A DNA stretch of 64,000 bases from an uncultured Clostridia bacterium (GTDB lineage: Bacteria; Bacillota; Clostridia; Christensenellales; Aristaeellaceae), in the NCBI GenBank assembly GCA_934631025.1, contig CAKTXR010000004.1, positions 1 to 64,000 on the forward strand, in the 5' to 3' direction. Numbering within the stretch: position 1 is the stretch's first letter; every line of letters starts with the position of its first letter. The position numbers and the translations under genes are program-made. Below are positions 23,916 to 31,780 of this stretch, in pieces. The notes under the pieces were generated by a model. That model was not told the DNA's origin, did not search any database, and saw only the letters and a program-made list of their open reading frames with translations.

Positions 23916-25007
23916 TCAGCGCGTGCCGTATGCGCCGATGCGGATCCAGCGGCCGGTCGACTGCTCGTCCTTCTCGCCGCAGACGCGGAGGGTCAGCATG
24001 TGATCGCCGCAGGGCAGGTCGTCCTGAAGCAGGGCGAACGCCGCGCGGGCAAAGGCGAGCGCGTAGTGATCGAACGTGTTATAGCGCTTCCATTCGCCGC
24101 CGTCGATTTGCCATTCGAACATACCGGAATCGCTGGCGATCATGTAGTAAAGCGCGATGGACGTGCCGTGGAAGGGGATCGTCAGCTCGGCGTTCGGCCT
24201 GTTCGCGCCGATGGTATCCGGCCAGCGCCCAGCCAGCGTCAGCATGAGCCTTTTCCAGCCGTGCTCGACGGCGGTGTCCGGCTGCGCGGTCTCAGTACAG
24301 AGCGGCTGCGCGTCGTAGAGATGCGCGCTCTCGGGCACGTTGTCTACCATCGGGATGGGCAGCGGATGGGTGACAGGCTGCTCGGGCACGTCGCCGCTCA
24401 GCAGCTCGGACAGCGCGTCGATGGCGGCGCGGGCGCAGAAGGCGTAGCCCTCGGCGTTGGGATGCACCGTGTCGCCGGTGTATTTGAGCCAGTCGCCGCC
24501 CGCGCGCATGACGGCCTCGGCCAGTGGCGTGCCGATATCAACCGACGGCCAATTATAATAGGAAGCAATGCCCTCGTCCACATCGCGCGAGACATAGGGT
24601 TTGCCCTCGCCCAGCTTATCCCAGATGCTCTTCGTGGTCGTGTAGACGAACATGATCTCGCCCTGCGGATTGGCACGCATGATTTTGCGCACGCAGGCCT
24701 CGATATTGCGCTGCGTGTCCTCGGTCTTCGCACCGGAATCGTTGACAGCGAACTCGATGAACGTCAGATCCGGCTTGTGGTCGACCACGTCGCGGTCGCA
24801 GCGGTAAGCGCCCAGCCCCGAGCCGGTGCCGCCGATGGCCGCCTGAATCTCGGTGATTTCCGCGTTCGGGAACGTCGTTCGCAGCCATGCGGTCGTGCGG
24901 CCGCGCCAGCCGTTTTCCGCGCCGCCCTCGGTGATCGAGCCGCCGAAGTAGGCCACGCGCAGCGCTTTTTTGCGCTTAAGGCAATACAGCGTGTTGGAAA
25001 GCTTCAT
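23916..25007 (-). CDS. SGNH/GDSL hydrolase, probable carbohydrate esterase
   Basis: A 363-residue protein. Block I is FGGSITEG with the nucleophile Ser, the block II Gly sits in IGGTGSG, block III is FAVND, and block V is DTVHPNAEGY with the catalytic Asp/His. About 120 residues after that form a beta-rich C-terminal domain. There is no signal peptide. In context it probably removes acyl (acetyl) groups from an imported glycan. Its ribosome-binding site AGGAGG overlaps the end of the GH99-like gene. Confidence 0.85.
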   Translation of the reverse strand: MKLSNTLYCLKRKKALRVAYFGGSITEGGAENGWRGRTTAWLRTTFPNAEITEIQAAIGGTGSGLGAYRCDRDVVDHKPDLTFIEFAVNDSGAKTEDTQRNIEACVRKIMRANPQGEIMFVYTTTKSIWDKLGEGKPYVSRDVDEGIASYYNWPSVDIGTPLAEAVMRAGGDWLKYTGDTVHPNAEGYAFCARAAIDALSELLSGDVPEQPVTHPLPIPMVDNVPESAHLYDAQPLCTETAQPDTAVEHGWKRLMLTLAGRWPDTIGANRPNAELTIPFHGTSIALYYMIASDSGMFEWQIDGGEWKRYNTFDHYALAFARAAFALLQDDLPCGDHMLTLRVCGEKDEQSTGRWIRIGAYGTR

Positions 25008-25013
25008 ATTATA

Positions 25014-26129
25014 TCAGTCCTCCTGATCGCAGAATACGCGCCTGATCGCGTCCAGATAGCCGTAACCGTGCAGGTCGTCCGGCTCGAGATAGCTGCTCTC
25101 CGTCCATTCGTTCCAGCTGTTGATCGTAATCAGCGGCGGCTGGCCGGGATGCGCGTCGGCGTAATCGCGCGCCTGAACGAGCGCCTTCTCGATGTTCTCC
25201 GCCGTGCAGTCGCGCAGTATGCCCGGCCGGAACGTGTCGAAGCGCGGGTTGTTGTCCCAGCCGACGCTGACGTGCGGGAAATAGGGGACGGACAGCGTTT
25301 TGTCCAGCTTTTCATACTCGGCCTTCACGTCGGGCAGCACGTTTTCGTAGTCGCGGTCGATGTTCGTGAAATGGACGAACTGATAGTGCGAGCAGCTGTC
25401 GAAGCCCAGCGAATCGAACGCTGCTGCCGGCACGTCCTTTTCGCCGTCCACGCCGGAGACGTTCGTGGCGCGCTCGCTCCACATGGTGAACTGCATATGC
25501 ACGCCGGGCAGCCCCGCGCGCACGCACTCCTCGCGCAGCCATTTTATCGCCGCGCGCGTTTCGGAAAGGCCGCCCAGCCCGCGCACGAGGTTGGGCACGT
25601 CGTAGATCATGAACACGGGCTTGCCGTCGATGGTATAGTAGTTGGAAAGCGTAAAGTAATCATGCACGACGTGCTTCATGGCGCGCTCAAACTCACTGCG
25701 CGGCTGGCTGCCCTCCCAGATGACCGTGTTCACGCTGGAGGAAATGCGCTTGTCCCAGAGCGTGTTGGCGTTGTGGTTCGCCCACATGAGATAGAACTTC
25801 ATGTCATTGCGGTTTTTCGCCTTGAGAAAGCCGTCGTTTAAGCAGTTCTCAAGGAAGGGCCGGCGGTCGTACCAGTACCAGTCGTAGATGAACACGTTCA
25901 CGCCGTGGCGCACGGCCTCATTGATCTGCATTTCCATCACGGCAGGGTCGGCCTCGTTGACATAGCCCCACAGCGGGCGGCGCGGCCAGTCGTGGCCGGG
26001 GAATTTCGCCTGCGCCGAGCGGACGGACTGCCATTCGCCCATGCCCTCGGGCCAGAACATACGCGTGCGCGGCTCGTCGCCCGTGTAGGCGGGCCAGATG
26101 TAGGCGGCGACGTCATATTTTTTACGCAT
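25014..26129 (-). CDS. GH99-like (WbsX family) glycoside hydrolase
   Basis: A 371-residue TIM-barrel-type protein with the WbsX/GH99-like pattern: VAAYIWPAY near the N-terminus, GVNVFIYDWYWYD, MKFYLMWANHN, PVFMIYDV, and the C-terminal TINSWNEWTESSYLEPD. True GH99 enzymes are endo-acting mannosidases; WbsX relatives occur in polysaccharide loci with unclear specificity. No signal peptide. GGAGG lies upstream of the ATG. It heads the five-gene hydrolase/oxidoreductase operon and lies 66 bases after the XRE gene on the same strand. Confidence 0.82.
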   Translation of the reverse strand: MRKKYDVAAYIWPAYTGDEPRTRMFWPEGMGEWQSVRSAQAKFPGHDWPRRPLWGYVNEADPAVMEMQINEAVRHGVNVFIYDWYWYDRRPFLENCLNDGFLKAKNRNDMKFYLMWANHNANTLWDKRISSSVNTVIWEGSQPRSEFERAMKHVVHDYFTLSNYYTIDGKPVFMIYDVPNLVRGLGGLSETRAAIKWLREECVRAGLPGVHMQFTMWSERATNVSGVDGEKDVPAAAFDSLGFDSCSHYQFVHFTNIDRDYENVLPDVKAEYEKLDKTLSVPYFPHVSVGWDNNPRFDTFRPGILRDCTAENIEKALVQARDYADAHPGQPPLITINSWNEWTESSYLEPDDLHGYGYLDAIRRVFCDQED

Positions 26130-26168
26130 TATTATGCCTCCACTTGTGTTTGATTTACTGCTCCTATT

Positions 26169-26186
26169 TCGACGGCATTATGTCGA
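26169..26186. promoter_or_regulatory. Inverted repeat upstream of the GH99-like operon
   Basis: TCGAC and GTCGA flank an 8-base spacer, 40 bases upstream of the GH99-like start and just after the XRE stop. It could be an operator for the enzyme operon. Only one such copy is seen, and no strong promoter stands next to it. Confidence 0.35.
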
Positions 26187-26195
26187 TTTCCTGCC

Positions 26196-26450
26196 TTATT
26201 TGCCCTCGCTTGATGGAATAGATACTTTTTTAGGCGGGTAAGGCGTCGGCATATCTGTACGTCCCAGAATGTAGTCGGTTGATACGCCATAGTAGTCTGC
26301 CAGGGCGATCAGTATATCTGTCGGTATGTCTCGGTAGCCCTGCTCGTATCTGAAATACTGGGGCTGCTTCATGCTGAGCATTTCAGCCAGCTGACTTTGA
26401 GTAAGGTCATGATCCTCGCGCAGCTCGCGAATCCGACGGTAATGCGCCAC
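26196..26450 (-). CDS. XRE-family helix-turn-helix regulator
   Basis: An 84-residue protein with a Cro/C1-type HTH at about residues 5-60 (IRELREDHDLTQSQLAEMLSMKQPQYFRYEQG...DILIALADYYGVSTDYILGR) and a short Pro/Lys-rich tail. The GTG start is set by GGGAG nine bases upstream. It is divergent from a tiny membrane protein gene, and two similar inverted repeats lie in the spacer, so autoregulation and control of the divergent promoter are likely. It could be cotranscribed with the hydrolase operon 66 bases downstream. Confidence 0.88.
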   Translation of the reverse strand: MAHYRRIRELREDHDLTQSQLAEMLSMKQPQYFRYEQGYRDIPTDILIALADYYGVSTDYILGRTDMPTPYPPKKVSIPSSEGK

Positions 26451-26471
26451 ATTTTTTCACTCCCTTCGATT

Positions 26472-26487
26472 AATACCAAATGGATAT
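26472..26487. promoter_or_regulatory. Operator-like inverted repeat 1
   Basis: AATACC-AAAT-GGATAT, an imperfect inverted repeat just upstream of the -35 of the divergent promoter and 22 bases upstream of the XRE start. It shares the CC-N4-GG core and most flanking bases with the repeat at 26527. The centres are 55 bases apart, close to five helical turns. Confidence 0.45.
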
Positions 26488-26488
26488 A

Positions 26489-26517
26489 TTGACAATACAA
26501 CAGAAGTATGCTATACT
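26489..26517 (+). promoter_or_regulatory. SigA-type promoter for the small membrane protein gene
   Basis: TTGACA and TATACT separated by 17 bases, 43 bases ahead of the ATG at 26561. It is flanked on both sides by the two operator-like repeats. Confidence 0.8.
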
Positions 26518-26526
26518 GGTCAAAAA

Positions 26527-26542
26527 ATAACCGTATGGTTAT
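26527..26542. promoter_or_regulatory. Operator-like inverted repeat 2
   Basis: ATAACC-GTAT-GGTTAT is a perfect 6-base inverted repeat located about where transcription from the 26489 promoter would begin, a typical repressor position. Confidence 0.55.
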
Positions 26543-26560
26543 AAGAAAGGAGGGGAAAAC

Positions 26561-26734
26561 ATGGATGGCGCATATGCGGTCGGGTATTTGATTGCGTGGC
26601 TCATCGTTGCGTGCATATTTGGCGCGGTGACGAAGGCAATCAATAGGAACAGAGGGAAAGACGGCGGCTTCTGGTGGGGGTTCTTCCTTGGCGTTATTGG
26701 GATCATTGTTGTAGCGGTTCGTCCCAAGGAGTAA
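26561..26734 (+). CDS. Small two-helix membrane protein (57 residues)
   Basis: The frame starts at ATG 26561 after AAAGGAGGGG and ends at TAA 26732-26734. It encodes a 57-residue protein with two hydrophobic segments (about residues 6-24 and 37-53), a basic loop between them (KAINRNRGKDG) and the C-terminal WWGFFLGVIGIIVVAV-RPKE pattern seen in many short bacterial membrane proteins. A consensus promoter precedes it and a terminator follows, so it is a single-gene unit facing the XRE regulator. Function unknown. Confidence 0.8.
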   Translation: MDGAYAVGYLIAWLIVACIFGAVTKAINRNRGKDGGFWWGFFLGVIGIIVVAVRPKE

Positions 26735-26743
26735 TGGACGAGG

Positions 26744-26779
26744 GGAGCTTCGCGCATTTATCTGCGTGAAGCTCCTTTT
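26744..26779 (+). terminator. Terminator after the small membrane protein gene
   Basis: GGAGCTTCGCGCA and TGCGTGAAGCTCC pair over 13 bases (one wobble) and are followed by TTTTATAT. The 130 bases between it and the S10 promoter are AT-rich and hold no other feature I can see. Confidence 0.8.
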
Positions 26780-26906
26780 ATATACGGAAAGCAGTACAGA
26801 AAGGACGGAAAAAACGCCTTCGCGATATTTGTTGATGAAATGGAACACCTCGCAGTGAAAAAGAAAGAGTTTTAACAGAAAAGAAATAAATTTACGAAAA
26901 AATCGC

Positions 26907-26935
26907 TTGAGAATGGGATGGGGATACGCTATAAT
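26907..26935 (+). promoter_or_regulatory. SigA promoter of the S10-spc-alpha ribosomal operon
   Basis: TTGAGA and TATAAT are 17 bases apart, about 215 bases before rpsJ. No fus or tuf gene precedes rpsJ, so this is the main visible start for the 31-gene array. Confidence 0.8.
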
Positions 26936-27013
26936 ATATGAGTCTGTGAGTACAGATGTCTGTGTGTGTTGCCGGATCGGGTTTCACGCTCGAATCACAC
27001 AGGGAGGGATGAA

Positions 27014-27090
27014 CCGGAAGGTTGCGGGATGCATCCCGGTAATTTCCGGGGACCAGTCCGCCAATCGGACGACGGGGCTCATGCGCCGTC
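27014..27090 (+). promoter_or_regulatory. Structured 5' leader of the S10 operon
   Basis: Three consecutive hairpins are visible: CCGGAA (27014) with TTCCGG (27049) enclosing the perfect palindrome CGGGATGCATCCCG; GTCCG/CGGAC (27056-27070); and GACGG-GC/GC-CCGTC (27071-27090). An A-rich stretch rather than a T-run follows, so it is not a terminator. It may be a ribosomal-protein autoregulatory leader; the ligand is unknown. Confidence 0.45.
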
Positions 27091-27151
27091 GTAAAAAAAG
27101 AAAAGGACACGCCCGGCAGCGTGTGCATGAGTTCAAGAAGGAGGAACCCCA

Positions 27152-27460
27152 ATGGCCAACCAGAAAATCAGGATCAAGCTCAAGGCCTACGAGCACACCG
27201 TGATCGACCAGTCCGCTGCTCGTATCGTGGAGGCCGCGAAGCGCACGAAGGCCCGCGTCAGCGGTCCGATCCCGCTCCCCACCGAGAAGGAGATCGTGAC
27301 CATCCTGCGCTCCCCGCACAAGCACAAGGACAGCCGCGAGCAGTTCGAGCTCAGAACGCACAAGCGTCTGATTGACATCCTGAACCCCACGCCCCAGACG
27401 ATGGACGCGCTGACCAAGCTGGATCTGCCGGCCGGCGTCGAAATCGAGATCAAGCTGTAA
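27152..27460 (+). CDS. rpsJ: 30S ribosomal protein S10 (NusE)
   Basis: A 102-residue protein with the S10 pattern IRIKLKAYEHTVIDQSAARIVEAAKRTKARVSGPIPLPTEK and the RTHKRLIDI loop. S10 sits in the 30S head and, with NusB (encoded at 1912 here), forms the boxA-binding antitermination module. AAGGAGG precedes the ATG. First gene of the ribosomal array. Confidence 0.98.
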   Translation: MANQKIRIKLKAYEHTVIDQSAARIVEAAKRTKARVSGPIPLPTEKEIVTILRSPHKHKDSREQFELRTHKRLIDILNPTPQTMDALTKLDLPAGVEIEIKL

Positions 27461-27479
27461 TGCTTTTGGAGGTGCAACA

Positions 27480-28121
27480 ATGAACAAGGCAATACTCGGC
27501 AAAAAGATTGGCATGACCCAGATCTTCCTTGCGGACGGTCGTCTCGTGCCGGTCACGGTCGTTGAAGCCGGTCCCTGCGTCGTGACGCAGATCAAGACCA
27601 AGGCTACCGACGGCTATGAGGCAGTTCAGGTCGGTTTCGGTGAGCTCGCCGAAGAGCGTGCGAAGAAACTGAAGAACAAGCCCGAGCTAGGCCACTTTGC
27701 GAAGGCTGGCGTGAGCGCCACGCGCTATCTGCGCGAGCTTCGCCTGGACGACATCACGCCCTATCAGGTGGGCCAGTTCATCAAGTGCGACGTCTTTGTG
27801 GAAGGCGACAAGATTGATGTTTCGGGCATCAGCAAGGGCCACGGCTACACCGGCCCCATCCAGAGATGGAATATGCACACCGGCCCCATGGGTCACGGTT
27901 CCAAGTACCATCGCGGCGTTGGTTCCCTGAGCGCCAACTCCGATCCCTCCCGCGTCTTCAAGAACAAGCGCATGGCCGGCCAGTACGGTTCCGAGAAGGT
28001 CACCATCCAGAATCTTGAAGTGGTTCGCGTCGACGCTGAGCGCAATCTGCTCCTGATCAAGGGCGCCGTGCCCGGAGCCAAGGGCTGCCTGCTCTTCGTC
28101 CGTAATTCGGTTAAGGCTTAA
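27480..28121 (+). CDS. rplC: 50S ribosomal protein L3
   Basis: A 213-residue protein beginning KAILGKKIGMTQIF, with the central MNHGPMGHGSK-type loop that reaches toward the peptidyl transferase centre (here MHTGPMGHGSKYHRGVGS) and the C-terminal VRNSVKA. It is an early 23S rRNA assembly protein. GGAGG stands upstream; 19 bases separate it from rpsJ. Confidence 0.98.
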   Translation: MNKAILGKKIGMTQIFLADGRLVPVTVVEAGPCVVTQIKTKATDGYEAVQVGFGELAEERAKKLKNKPELGHFAKAGVSATRYLRELRLDDITPYQVGQFIKCDVFVEGDKIDVSGISKGHGYTGPIQRWNMHTGPMGHGSKYHRGVGSLSANSDPSRVFKNKRMAGQYGSEKVTIQNLEVVRVDAERNLLLIKGAVPGAKGCLLFVRNSVKA

Positions 28122-28138
28122 GGAAGGAGGACGAAAAA

Positions 28139-28762
28139 ATGCCTAAGGTAGCAGTACTCAATATGCAGGGCGCCCAGGTCGGCGAGCTCGAGCTCTCCGA
28201 TGCGATTTTCGGCGCCGAAATTAATGAATCCGCGATCCACATGGTGGTTCGCGCCCAGCTCAACGCCATGCGTCAGGGCACCCAGTCCGCGCTGACCCGC
28301 ACCGAAGTCCGCGGCGGCGGTCGCAAGATCTATCGCCAGAAGGGCACCGGCAACGCGCGTCATCATGGCCGCAGAGCGCCCCAGTTCACGCACGGCGGCG
28401 TGGTGTTCGCGCCCAAGCCCCGCGACTATCGCATCAAGGTTCTGCGCAAGGTTCGCCGCCTGGCGATGCTCGGCGCGCTGAGCAGCAAGGTTGCCGAGAA
28501 CGACATGATCGTTCTGGACAAGCTGGAGCTGGCCGAGGCCAAGACCCGCATCGTCGTCAAGATGCTCAAGGATCTGGGCGCCACGCGCAAGGCTCTGATC
28601 GTTCTGCCCGAGCGCGACGAAAGCGTCGTCCGCGCCGCGGCCAACATCCCCGGCGTCAAGACGGCCTACGTCAACACGCTCAACGTTCTGGATATTCTGA
28701 ATTACGATAAGTTCATCGTGACTCAGGAGGCCGTAAAGCTGGTAGAGGAGGTTTACGACTGA
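28139..28762 (+). CDS. rplD: 50S ribosomal protein L4
   Basis: A 207-residue L4 with the exit-tunnel loop (GGGRKIYRQKGTGNARHHGRRAPQFTHGGVVFAPKPRDY). In some bacteria L4 represses the S10 operon through its leader; whether it does so here cannot be read. Its stop overlaps the rplW start (TGATG). Confidence 0.98.
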   Translation: MPKVAVLNMQGAQVGELELSDAIFGAEINESAIHMVVRAQLNAMRQGTQSALTRTEVRGGGRKIYRQKGTGNARHHGRRAPQFTHGGVVFAPKPRDYRIKVLRKVRRLAMLGALSSKVAENDMIVLDKLELAEAKTRIVVKMLKDLGATRKALIVLPERDESVVRAAANIPGVKTAYVNTLNVLDILNYDKFIVTQEAVKLVEEVYD

Positions 28763-29058
28763 TGAAATCGCCCTATGACATCATCATTCGTCCGGTTCTG
28801 TCCGAAAAGAGCTACGACGGCATGGCTGATAAGAAATATGCTTTCGAAGTGGCAATCGGCGCCAACAAGACTGAGATCAAGAAGGCTGTCGAGACCATCT
28901 TCGGCGTTAAGGTTGAAACCGTTAACACCCTGCGCACTGAAGGCAAGATGAAGCGTCAGGGTCGCACTCAGGGCCGTCGCCCGGAGCGCAAAAAGGCTTA
29001 CGTCAAGCTGACCGAAGGCTCCAAGACCATCGAGTTCTTCGAAGGCATGGCGCAGTAA
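28762..29058 (+). CDS. rplW: 50S ribosomal protein L23
   Basis: A 98-residue L23 (YDIIIRPVLSEKSYDGMADKKYAFEV, then KKAVETIFGVKVETVNT). It lies at the exit tunnel and docks trigger factor and SRP. One base overlap with rplD. Confidence 0.98.
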   Translation: MKSPYDIIIRPVLSEKSYDGMADKKYAFEVAIGANKTEIKKAVETIFGVKVETVNTLRTEGKMKRQGRTQGRRPERKKAYVKLTEGSKTIEFFEGMAQ

Positions 29059-29074
29059 AGGGAGGTAAAGCAAA

Positions 29075-29905
29075 ATGGCTATCCGAGTGTACAAGCCGAC
29101 CTCGCCTGCCCGGCGCTTCATGTCGGTTCTGTCCTACGAAGGTCTGACCAAGAAGGCGCCCGAGAAGTCCCTGACGACTGATCTGCGCCACAAAGCCGGC
29201 CGCAACAACACCGGCAAGATCACCGTCCGTCATCAGGGCGGCGGCGAGCGTCGTAAGTACCGCATCATCGACTTCCGCCGCAACAAGGACAACATCCCGG
29301 CGAAGGTCGCCGCGATCGAGTACGATCCCAACCGCACCTGCTTCATCGCCCTGCTGGTTTACGCCGACGGCGAGAAGCGCTACATTCTGGCTCCCCTGGA
29401 TCTGAAGGTTGGCGACACCGTCGTGAGCGGCGCCGAGGCCGACATCAAGCCCGGCAACTGCCTGCCCATCGCGAATATTCCGGTCGGCACCCTGATCCAC
29501 AACATCGAGTTCAAGCCCGGCCACGGCGGCCAGATGGTCCGCTCCGCCGGCACCGCCGCTCAGCTGATGGCCAAGGAAGGCGTTTACGCCCAGGTTCGTC
29601 TGCCCTCCGGCGAAGTCCGCAAGGTTCTGGTTACCTGCCGCGCCACCATCGGTCAGGTTGGCAATCCCGATCATGAGAACGTGCGCATCGGCAAGGCCGG
29701 CCGCACCCGCCACATGGGCATTCGTCCCACCGTCCGCGGCGTTGTCATGAACCCCTGCGATCACCCGCACGGCGGCGGCGAAGGCCGCTCCCCGGTCGGT
29801 ATGCCCGCTCCGATGTCTCCGTGGGGCAAGCCCACTCAGGGCGTCAAGACCCGCAAGCATCGCAAGTATTCCGACAAGTTGATCGTCAAGAGAGCCGGCA
29901 AGTAA
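29075..29905 (+). CDS. rplB: 50S ribosomal protein L2
   Basis: A 276-residue L2 with the RNA-binding N-terminal segment and the conserved C-terminal VMNPCDHPHGGGEGRSPVG loop, whose His is near the peptidyl transferase centre. GGGAGG lies upstream. Confidence 0.98.
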   Translation: MAIRVYKPTSPARRFMSVLSYEGLTKKAPEKSLTTDLRHKAGRNNTGKITVRHQGGGERRKYRIIDFRRNKDNIPAKVAAIEYDPNRTCFIALLVYADGEKRYILAPLDLKVGDTVVSGAEADIKPGNCLPIANIPVGTLIHNIEFKPGHGGQMVRSAGTAAQLMAKEGVYAQVRLPSGEVRKVLVTCRATIGQVGNPDHENVRIGKAGRTRHMGIRPTVRGVVMNPCDHPHGGGEGRSPVGMPAPMSPWGKPTQGVKTRKHRKYSDKLIVKRAGK

Positions 29906-29937
29906 GGTTTTCTTAAGGAAGGAGGCTGCTGCTTACC

Positions 29938-30216
29938 ATGAGCAGATCTGTTAAGAAGGGCCCGTTTATCCAGAGCGCGCTGCTCAAGCGCGTTCAGGAA
30001 ATGAATGCGGCCGGTGAAAAGAAGGTCCTGAAGACCTGGTCCCGCGCGAGCACCATTTTCCCGGATTTCGTCGGTCATACCGTCGCCGTCCATGACGGCC
30101 GTAAGCACGTTCCGGTCTATATTACCGAGGACATGGTCGGCCATAAATTCGGTGAGTTTGCGCCCACCCGCACCTTCCGGGGTCACGCTGGTGAAAAGGC
30201 GTCCGCCCGCAGCTGA
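29938..30216 (+). CDS. rpsS: 30S ribosomal protein S19
   Basis: A 92-residue S19 (RSVKKGPFIQSALLKRV, ITEDMVGHKFGEFAPTRTFRGHA). It binds the 30S head with S13. AAGGAGG precedes the start. Confidence 0.98.
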   Translation: MSRSVKKGPFIQSALLKRVQEMNAAGEKKVLKTWSRASTIFPDFVGHTVAVHDGRKHVPVYITEDMVGHKFGEFAPTRTFRGHAGEKASARS

Positions 30217-30234
30217 TGGAAGGAGAGAAAGAAA

Positions 30235-30621
30235 ATGGCAACCAGAATGAAGACCAAGGCGGCGGCCCGCAAGGCGAATGCCGATAAGCGTCCGCGTGCC
30301 ATTGCCCGCTATATTCGCATCTCTTCCCGCAAGGCGAAGATCGTTCTTGATCTGATCCGCGGCAAGAAAGCCGAAGAGGCGCAGGCGATCCTGATGTACA
30401 CGCCCAAGAGCGCCGCGCCCGTTGCGCTGAAGGTGCTCAACTCCGCCATCGCCAACGCGGAGAACAACCTGCAGCTCAACCGCGATTCTCTGTATGTGGC
30501 TGAGACCTATGCGAACCAGGGCCCGACGCTCAAGCGCTATTGGCCGCGTTCCCATGGCCGCGCCGATCAGATTCTGAAGCGCACCTGCCACATCACCATC
30601 GTGCTCGACCAGGTCAAGTAA
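30235..30621 (+). CDS. rplV: 50S ribosomal protein L22
   Basis: A 128-residue L22 with IRISSRKAKIVLDLIRGKKAEEAQAIL and the tunnel loop GPTLKRYWPRSHGRADQILKRTCHI. The N-terminus has a ~17-residue basic extension (MATRMKTKAAARKANAD) before the core. L22 lines the exit tunnel and is a site of macrolide-resistance changes in other bacteria. Confidence 0.97.
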   Translation: MATRMKTKAAARKANADKRPRAIARYIRISSRKAKIVLDLIRGKKAEEAQAILMYTPKSAAPVALKVLNSAIANAENNLQLNRDSLYVAETYANQGPTLKRYWPRSHGRADQILKRTCHITIVLDQVK

Positions 30622-30637
30622 GTAGGAGGGGAAAATA

Positions 30638-31339
30638 ATGGGTCAGAAGGTTAATCCCCACGGCGCGCGCGTCGGTGTGATCCTTGACTGGAGCACCAAG
30701 TGGTATGCCGGGAAGAAGGATTTTTCCAATAACCTGATTGAAGACTACAAGCTGCGCAAGATGCTCAAGGAAAAGCTGGATGCCTCCGGCGTGTCCTCGA
30801 TCGATATTGAGCGCAGCGCGAGCAAGGTTACCGTGACCATCCACACCGCCAAGCCGGGCATCGTCATCGGCCGCGGCGGCGCCGGCGTCGAGGCCCTGAA
30901 GAAGGAAATCGAAGCGTTCACCGGCAAGGCGGTCAGCCTGAACATCATGGAGATCAAGCTGCCTGACGCCGACGCGCAGCTGGTCGCCGAAAACATTGCC
31001 CAGCAGCTCGAGAAGCGTATCTCCTTCCGCCGCGCCATGAAGCAGACGATTGGCCGCGCGATGAAAACGCCGGGCGTCAAGGGTATCAAGACCAAGGTTT
31101 CCGGCCGTCTGGGCGGCGCGGACATCGCCCGCAGCGAGGGCTATCACGAGGGTTCCATCCCGCTGCAGACCCTGCGTGCGGACATCGACTATGGCTTTGC
31201 CGAGGCCAAGACCACTTACGGCCGCATCGGCGTGAAGGTTTGGATTTACAAGGGCCAGGTTCTGCAGGGCATGAAGAAGGCTGAAGAGGCCGCTCCCGCC
31301 CCCCAGCGCCGCGGCCACAAGGCAGAAGGAGGGAAATAA
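30638..31339 (+). CDS. rpsC: 30S ribosomal protein S3
   Basis: A 233-residue S3: KH domain with VIGRGGAGVEALKKEI, and the C-terminal domain GRLGGADIARSEGYHEGSIPLQTLRADIDYG. It helps form the mRNA entry channel. AGGAGG upstream; rplP follows after 3 bases. Confidence 0.98.
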   Translation: MGQKVNPHGARVGVILDWSTKWYAGKKDFSNNLIEDYKLRKMLKEKLDASGVSSIDIERSASKVTVTIHTAKPGIVIGRGGAGVEALKKEIEAFTGKAVSLNIMEIKLPDADAQLVAENIAQQLEKRISFRRAMKQTIGRAMKTPGVKGIKTKVSGRLGGADIARSEGYHEGSIPLQTLRADIDYGFAEAKTTYGRIGVKVWIYKGQVLQGMKKAEEAAPAPQRRGHKAEGGK

Positions 31340-31342
31340 GCT

Positions 31343-31780
31343 ATGCTGATGCCGAAGAGAGTCAAGCGCCGCAAGGTTATGCGCGGCCGCATGAAGGGCA
31401 AGGCCCAGCGCGGCAATTTCCTGGCTTACGGTGATTACGGTCTGGTTGCGCTCGATCCCGGCTGGGTTACGTCCAATCAGATTGAAGCGAGCCGTGTTGC
31501 CATGACCCGTTTCATCAAGCGCGGCGGTCAGGTCTGGATCAAGATCTTCCCCGACAAGCCCGTTACCGCGAAGCCCGCTGAGACCCGAATGGGTTCCGGC
31601 AAGGGCGCGCCCGAATACTGGTGCGCCGTCGTGAAGCCCGGCCGTGTGCTGTTCGAGATGAAGGGCGTTCCCGAGGATACCGCTCGCGAAGCTCTGCGTC
31701 TGGCCAGCCACAAGATGCCGATCCGCTGCAAGTTCATTAAGAGAGAAGATAACCAGGAATCGGGTGGTGAAGAGCAATGA
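31343..31780 (+). CDS. rplP: 50S ribosomal protein L16
   Basis: A 145-residue L16 with the N-terminal MPKRVKRRKVMRGRMKGKAQRGN segment and GSGKGAPEYWCAVVKPGRVLFE. It contacts A-site tRNA. The stop overlaps rpmC by 4 bases. Confidence 0.98.
   Translation: MLMPKRVKRRKVMRGRMKGKAQRGNFLAYGDYGLVALDPGWVTSNQIEASRVAMTRFIKRGGQVWIKIFPDKPVTAKPAETRMGSGKGAPEYWCAVVKPGRVLFEMKGVPEDTAREALRLASHKMPIRCKFIKREDNQESGGEEQ

Noticed and set aside
23178..25841. 887-residue plus-strand frame antisense to the SGNH and GH99-like genes
   Set aside because: It covers three recognised genes on the other strand and has no family pattern; it is a product of high GC content.
26472..26542. Prophage lysogeny switch
   Set aside because: An XRE gene with operators fits, but no integrase, phage structural gene or attachment site is seen nearby.
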